This document shows, one piece after another, positions 60,601-64,000 of a stretch of 64,000 bases of DNA (the first letter of the stretch is position 1; each line of letters opens with the position of its first letter). The translations under genes were made by a program, and so were the position numbers. This stretch comes from Schaalia dentiphila ATCC 17982 (lineage in GTDB: Bacteria > Actinomycetota > Actinomycetes > Actinomycetales > Actinomycetaceae), in assembly GCF_000154225.1 (NCBI RefSeq), contig NZ_DS264586.1, positions 960,527 through 1,024,526 on the forward strand, written 5' to 3'. The notes beneath the pieces were generated by a model that was not told the DNA's origin, ran no database searches, and saw only the letters and a list, made by a program, of their open reading frames with translations.

Positions 60601-62205
60601 TCCAACCTGGGTGCCGCCAAGATCCGCCTGCGCTCCCTCGACGCCGCCATCGCCGAGCGCGCCTCCCTCGGCTCCGCGATCGACGAGGCCGGGGACGGGG
60701 ACGGCGAAAACGGAGCGGATCGAGCGGAACTGGCCCCCGCCTCGTCCGTGGGCCTGGTGTCGGGTTCCGTCGACACCGCCACCCTGCGCGATCCCTCCGG
60801 CGACGCCGCCCGCGAGGAGGAGGCCGGGCACATCCAGCCCCGCGCCGTCTTCACCGAGGAGATGCGCGAGGCCGGATACGAGATCCTCGCGCCCCAGATG
60901 TCCCCGATCCACTTCCGCTTCCTCACCCCGCTGTTCGCGAGCGCGGGCCTGAAGGTGCGCGTGCTGGAGCACACGAGCCGCACCTCCATGGAGGTCGGCC
61001 TGAAATATGTCAACAACGACTCGTGCTACCCGGCGATCGTTGTCATCGGTCAGCTCCTCGACGAGTTTGTTTCCGGGCGCTCCGACCCCGACCGCACGGC
61101 CGTCGGCATCACGCAGACGGGCGGCATGTGCCGCGCCAGCAACTACGCGGCCCTGCTGCGTAAGGGCCTGCGTGACGCCGGATACCCGCAGGTCCCCGTC
61201 ATCGCCCTGTCCGTCCAGGGCTTCGAAGACAACCCCGGCTTCCGCCTGGGCGTCACCCACATCCACAAGGCCATCCAGGCCTTCGTCATCGGCGACGCCA
61301 TCCAGTCGATGCTCCTGCGCGTACGCCCCTACGAGGTCGAACCCGGCTCCGCGATGGACCTGTACCGCACGTGGGACGGCTACGTCCAGGAGTGGATCTC
61401 CTCCGGACGCGTCGCCGCCCTGGGTGGGCGCACCTCGTACTCAAAGATCATCCGCGAGTGCGTGCGCGCCTTCGACGCTCTGCCCCTGCGCGACATTCCG
61501 CGCAAGCCGCGCGTCGGCCTGGTCGGCGAGATCCTCGTGAAGTTCCACCCCGACGCCAACAACCACGCCGTCGACGTCATCGAGGCCGAGGGCTGCGAGG
61601 CGGAGTTGCCCGGCCTCATGCAGTTCTTCCACAACTCCGTGGCCACCGCCGCGTGGGACAAGGAGAACCTGGGTATCGAGGGCAAGCAGCGCTACATCAT
61701 GCCGATCGTGCTGTGGGCTCTCAAGAAGTACGAGAAGCCCGTGCACCGCGCGTTTGCGGCGACGAACGGAAAGTTTGAGGCGCACCGGCCCATCGAAGAG
61801 ATGATTGCGCGCTCCCAGGACATCGCGCGCCTGGGCAACCAGGCCGGCGAAGGCTGGTACCTGACCGCCGAAATGGTCGACATGATCGAACACGGCTGCC
61901 CGAACATCATCTGCGCCCAGCCCTTCGCGTGCCTGCCCAACCACGTCGTCGGCAAGGGCATGTTCCGCGCGCTGCGCACCCGCTACCCCGAGGCCAACAT
62001 CGTGGCCGTCGACTACGACCCGGGAGCCTCGGAAGTCAACCAGCTCAACCGCATCAAGCTGATGCTGGCCACCGCCCTGCAATCCCCCGACGCGCGCGAT
62101 GGCGACGTCCTGCACCTCGTGGACGCGGAGGAGCCGCCCGGTGGCTTGGGAGCGGTCATGCTCGGAATGCCCACCATCCCCCGTAGGAGGGCCGCGTTCC
62201 GCTAG
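57637..62205 (+). CDS. Giant acyl-CoA dehydratase activase-like protein
   Basis: A 1522-residue protein behind the ribosome-binding site AGGAGG. Two BcrAD/BadFG-type ATPase domains of the ASKHA fold occupy about residues 8-265 (LGIDVGSTTVKAVVLDG) and 345-610 (LGIDAGSTTIKAVVIDS); each has a Cys at the cluster position (MNGTCAGGTGAFIDQ and EACSSGCGSFLQ). They are followed by a DUF2229 region (about 690-890, VLGMYENYPFWFTML) and a second 2-hydroxyacyl-CoA-dehydratase-like region (about 1060-1500) with several Cys. Activases of this family use ATP and an iron-sulfur cluster to inject a high-energy electron into a radical dehydratase. Activator and dehydratase-like parts are in one chain here; no separate dehydratase or CoA-transferase is adjacent and the substrate is unknown. 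Likely oxygen-sensitive. Confidence 0.87.
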   Translation: MTTQGHHEAIRPYQLGIDVGSTTVKAVVLDGNRRLFSDYRRHNADVRASLGALLADVDRALPGARVHAAITGSGGLTTARAMGIPFVQEVIAGTEATQRLHPEVDVVIELGGEDAKLTYLHPTPEQRMNGTCAGGTGAFIDQMATLLHTDAAGLGEMATRHTQLYPIASRCGVFAKSDIQPLINQGAAHEDLAASIFNAVATQTIAGLACGRPIRGTVMFLGGPLHFLPALREAYKALLPKADAFVTPDDAQLYVAIGAALLADKEAAKRQRQSEESGATSVDSRGDKLTTLMERLAAAPVQVESPRMDPLFASPEDRDEFVARHSLDVIPKASLDEAQGRCWLGIDAGSTTIKAVVIDSCDRIVFTHYASNEGDPVAAAVDIVRAVRGALPQGCEIGRSCSTGYGEGLVKSALTLDEGEIETMAHYRAAEFICPGVTSVIDIGGQDMKYLRIRDHAVDSISVNEACSSGCGSFLQTFAQTMGTDVRTFARMAMESESPVDLGTRCTVFMNSSVKQAQKEGADVRDISAGLSYSVVRNALYKVIKLKDPSDLGEKVVVQGGTFLNDSVLRAFELLTGREVVRPDIAGLMGAYGAALTARMHDTGEGTSTLATIEALEGFGVDTTRKTCRLCQNHCQMTISTFSNGERHVSGNRCERGASLERVPKRSDLPNLYDWKYKRIFGYRRLTEKKAFRGDIGIPRVLGMYENYPFWFTMLTELGFRVMISGRSNHDLFETGMESIPSENVCYPAKLVHGHIESLLDKGITTIFYPCVDFEQKLTESENSFNCPIVATYPEVIRNNMERLLDPGTQFISPFVNFGNREYLPAHLSKTFKEYGYDIPVEEMKAALDKAWEEDAAVKAEIRAKGVETIEWMREHGVRGIVLAGRPYHLDPEINHGIPEVIVGLGMAVLTEDSIVDARLERPLRVLDQWSYHSRLYEAAARVGDEPDLEMVQLNSFGCGVDAITADQVQEILEGRGDVHTVLKIDEVSNLGAAKIRLRSLDAAIAERASLGSAIDEAGDGDGENGADRAELAPASSVGLVSGSVDTATLRDPSGDAAREEEAGHIQPRAVFTEEMREAGYEILAPQMSPIHFRFLTPLFASAGLKVRVLEHTSRTSMEVGLKYVNNDSCYPAIVVIGQLLDEFVSGRSDPDRTAVGITQTGGMCRASNYAALLRKGLRDAGYPQVPVIALSVQGFEDNPGFRLGVTHIHKAIQAFVIGDAIQSMLLRVRPYEVEPGSAMDLYRTWDGYVQEWISSGRVAALGGRTSYSKIIRECVRAFDALPLRDIPRKPRVGLVGEILVKFHPDANNHAVDVIEAEGCEAELPGLMQFFHNSVATAAWDKENLGIEGKQRYIMPIVLWALKKYEKPVHRAFAATNGKFEAHRPIEEMIARSQDIARLGNQAGEGWYLTAEMVDMIEHGCPNIICAQPFACLPNHVVGKGMFRALRTRYPEANIVAVDYDPGASEVNQLNRIKLMLATALQSPDARDGDVLHLVDAEEPPGGLGAVMLGMPTIPRRRAAFR

Positions 62206-62249
62206 GTCGCAGCAGCCGCGCACTCCGCCTTTACTTCCCTTGGCGTACT

Positions 62250-62274
62250 ACGACAGACGTGCTATGTTTGTCGT
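62250..62274 (+). promoter_or_regulatory. Inverted repeat over the padR promoter (probable PadR operator)
   Basis: ACGACA (62250-62255) and TGTCGT (62269-62274) are separated by 13 bases that contain the -10-like TATGTT (62263-62268). An operator over the -10 box of a padR-type gene is the usual autoregulation layout. Confidence 0.55.
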
Positions 62275-62322
62275 GTGGTTGGGAGTGCCCAGCCACGGCC
62301 TCGTGAACGGAAGGAGGAATCG

Positions 62323-62652
62323 ATGATCAGTGCCGACGCGATCAGGGGATACATTGACCTCATCGTGCTGGGGCTGCTGCGCGAACGCCCGTCCTACGCC
62401 TACGAGCTGGCCAAGACCATCAGCCAGGTGTCTCAGGGGCAGTACGCCATCAAGCAGACGACCCTCTACTCAGCGCTCAAACGACTGGAAGGGCAAGGGG
62501 TCACCGAGTCCTACCAGGGTGTCTCAGAATCGGGCAAGACCCGCACATACTACCGCCTGGGCCCTACCGGCCAGGCCTACCTCAACGACAAGATCGCGGA
62601 ATGGGCCGACACCAAGAACCTCGTCGACCGCTTCGTGGAAGGAAGAGAATGA
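62323..62652 (+). CDS. PadR-family regulator
   Basis: A 109-residue winged-helix protein from the ATG at 62323, which has AAGGAGG directly before it; an upstream in-frame start lacks such a site. LIVLGLLRERPSYAYELAKTI and the wing GKTRTYYRLGPTG are PadR hallmarks. It overlaps the next gene as ATGA; such pairs of a PadR repressor with a membrane protein carrying a short N-terminal helical domain usually form one autoregulated operon responding to envelope stress. Confidence 0.9.
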   Translation: MISADAIRGYIDLIVLGLLRERPSYAYELAKTISQVSQGQYAIKQTTLYSALKRLEGQGVTESYQGVSESGKTRTYYRLGPTGQAYLNDKIAEWADTKNLVDRFVEGRE

Positions 62653-63758
62653 TGGACACCATCGACAATTTCCTCGACGCCATGTTCGCACCCTACCCAG
62701 CCTCGACACGACTGACCGACGCCAAAGTCGAACTGCGCGCCATGATGGAGGACGCCTACGCCGACGCCATCGCCTCCGGCATGACGCACAACGAGGCGGT
62801 CGGCCGTGTCATCACCGACTTCGGGAACCTCCAGGAGATCGCGCCCGTTCTCGGCATCGCCGACGACCTCACCGCCGCTGAGAAGGCGCCCCAGCCGGAG
62901 GCCGCCCCTGCGCCGGCCGGGACCGAGGGGGTCGGGGCCCCGAGCCGGCCCCGCGTCACACTGCCCGAGGCGCAAGAACTCGCCGAGGCGCGCAGACGCG
63001 GGGCCGCCAGCCTGGGACTCAGCGTCGCCATCCTGGTCTCGACGGGCATCCCCCTGTTCGCGTTCCGGGGACTGTCGGAGACAGGCCTCGTCCCCTTCAA
63101 CGAGGACACGGCCACCTTCCTCGCCCTGGCCGTAGACCTGCCCCTCGTCGCCCTCGGCGTCATCATGCTGCTGACCAGGTCACGGTTGTTCACCAACGTC
63201 AAACACCTGGTGGACCTGGAGTTTACGCCCGACCCCATCGTCACGGCGTGGGCGGCCAGACTGCGGCTCGAGCACGAGGACCGGCGTATGCGGCGCCTCG
63301 CCATCGCCGTCGGACTGTGGATCTGCGCAGCGCTGCCACTCGCAGTGGTCCAAGCGCTGCCGCCCATCGGCGTCGGCATGGGCGTGCCAGCGGGCGCCGA
63401 CAACGGGACGCTCAACGGCGGCGACCTGTCCGAGCTCGCCCTGGCGCTGTCGGTGGTGCTTGTGGCGCTCGGCCTGTGGATCTTCCTGCCCGCCAACTGG
63501 GCCGTGCAAACGCAGCAGACCCTCATCCGCGACGGCCGCCAAGAGTACGACTACAACGAAGAGAACTACCGCGACCCCGTCATCGGGATCGTCGCCAGCG
63601 TCTACTGGCCGTGCGTCATCGTCGCTTACTTCGTGTGGGGGGCCGTCTTCAACCAGTGGGACAAGTCGTGGGTGCTCTTCCCCATCTCAGGACTGCTGTT
63701 CGGGGTCTTCGCCGCAGCGCGGACGTCGGTCCGCCGTGCCAAGGCCGGTCCCCAGTAG
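62649..63758 (+). CDS. HAAS/permease-prefix-domain membrane protein
   Basis: A 369-residue protein. Residues about 1-75 form the helical domain common to PadR partners (DNFLDAMFAPYPASTR, GMTHNEAVGRVITDFGNLQE). A Pro/Ala linker to about 105 is followed by six hydrophobic segments. The protein probably signals to PadR or is regulated by it; no transport or enzyme motif is visible. An adjacent ATG at 62652 is an equally possible start. Confidence 0.82.
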   Translation: MMDTIDNFLDAMFAPYPASTRLTDAKVELRAMMEDAYADAIASGMTHNEAVGRVITDFGNLQEIAPVLGIADDLTAAEKAPQPEAAPAPAGTEGVGAPSRPRVTLPEAQELAEARRRGAASLGLSVAILVSTGIPLFAFRGLSETGLVPFNEDTATFLALAVDLPLVALGVIMLLTRSRLFTNVKHLVDLEFTPDPIVTAWAARLRLEHEDRRMRRLAIAVGLWICAALPLAVVQALPPIGVGMGVPAGADNGTLNGGDLSELALALSVVLVALGLWIFLPANWAVQTQQTLIRDGRQEYDYNEENYRDPVIGIVASVYWPCVIVAYFVWGAVFNQWDKSWVLFPISGLLFGVFAAARTSVRRAKAGPQ

Positions 63759-63809
63759 GCGGTGGCGCGGGGGACGGTTCCCGGTGGCCGCCTCCGCGCC
63801 GCGGGCTGC

Positions 63810-64000
63810 CTACCGAAGCCCCTGAGGCGGGGCAGGCATGAAGCCTCGTCCGATCTCGAAGCCCGCCGGAGCCCACCCCGTGCCGTAGGACAGTCGCACC
63901 GACACCTCGCGCATGCCCGAGGCCGGCCACTCCACCGGGAAGAACCCCGTCTCGCCGGGCGCGACGTCCAGGAACGCCGGGTACTCCCACGTGACGTGGC
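63810..64000 (-). CDS. C-terminal end of an unidentified protein (cut by window edge)
   Basis: On the minus strand an open frame enters from the right edge and stops at 63810-63812, giving 63 residues including VTWEYPAFLDVAPGETGFFP and VSVRLSYGTGWAPAGFEI. The codon pattern is strongly GC3-biased, like real genes here. The Pro-Gly-Glu-Thr beta-strand pattern resembles immunoglobulin-like end domains of glycoside hydrolases (beta-galactosidase type), but this is too short for a firm call. Confidence 0.5.
   Translation of the reverse strand, partial: HVTWEYPAFLDVAPGETGFFPVEWPASGMREVSVRLSYGTGWAPAGFEIGRGFMPAPPQGLR

Noticed and set aside
57424..61266. Very long minus-strand open frame opposite the activase-like gene
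   Set aside because: It mirrors the plus-strand gene, is low in hydrophobic variety (mostly Ala, Gly, Val, Asp, Glu, Arg) and matches no family. High-GC third positions keep the antisense frame open.

Overview
The window is high-GC, densely coded DNA from a facultatively anaerobic actinobacterium. Membrane nitrate respiration (narK-narGHJI), a full molybdenum-cofactor gene set, choline-binding-like cell-wall repeats on a secreted protein, GTG starts and a small 4.5S-type SRP RNA together point to Actinomycetaceae (Schaalia/Actinomyces type). The genus is inferred from gene content and was not tested by a search.

Layout. 1-4.6 kb: edge of a PfkB-family kinase, TRIC-like channel, amino-acid permease, HNH nuclease, VanZ-like protein. 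4.6-8.1 kb (minus): two-component system with an ABC-2 exporter. 8.1-8.95 kb: non-coding mosaic with a 20-bp-period array and palindromic repeats. 8.95-14.65 kb (minus): oligopeptide ABC transporter. 14.9-18.4 kb (minus): MarR regulator and osmoprotectant ABC transporter. 18.7-21.9 kb: potassium channel, NCS2 nucleobase permease, small membrane proteins. 21.95-24.2 kb: tRNA-Ser, YbaK-like deacylase, SRP RNA, tRNA-Arg, then about 0.8 kb of non-coding DNA with three separate inverted-repeat architectures. 24.2-28.9 kb: gluQ, two overlapping fluoride channels, metNIQ. 28.9-30.4 kb: YagU-like protein and upp. 30.6-34.3 kb: tadA with a very long C-terminal extension, mogA, moaC, moeA. 34.5-35.9 kb: a DUF559-domain gene between two direct copies of a long palindromic repeat. 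36-37.1 kb: zinc alcohol dehydrogenase. 37.3-50.1 kb: moaA, narK, narGHJI, an HTH regulator fused to MoaD, moaE, a cysteine-poor moeB, mobA. 50.1-53.6 kb: two related metallo-beta-lactamase-fold exported proteins, the second broken by one in-frame TGA. 53.7-57.4 kb: second mogA-like gene, modA, and a modB-modC fusion. 57.6-62.2 kb: a 1522-residue acyl-CoA dehydratase activase-like protein. 62.2-63.8 kb: PadR regulator with its membrane partner; an unidentified gene runs off the right edge.

How the genes fit together. The 31.9-57.4 kb part is a molybdenum/nitrate island. ModA/ModBC import molybdate; MoaA and MoaC make cPMP; MoaE with MoaD, charged by MoeB, makes molybdopterin; MogA and MoeA insert molybdenum; MobA adds the nucleotide; NarGHI uses the cofactor with NarK supplying nitrate and NarJ assembling the enzyme. 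The only MoaD visible here is the C-terminal domain of a winged-helix regulator placed between narI and moaE. A sulfur-carrier protein built into a transcription factor is the most unusual item in the window. The second theme is a set of non-coding palindromic elements (8.4-8.9, 22.1-24.2 and 34.5-35.9 kb), several shared between loci, with no transposase nearby.
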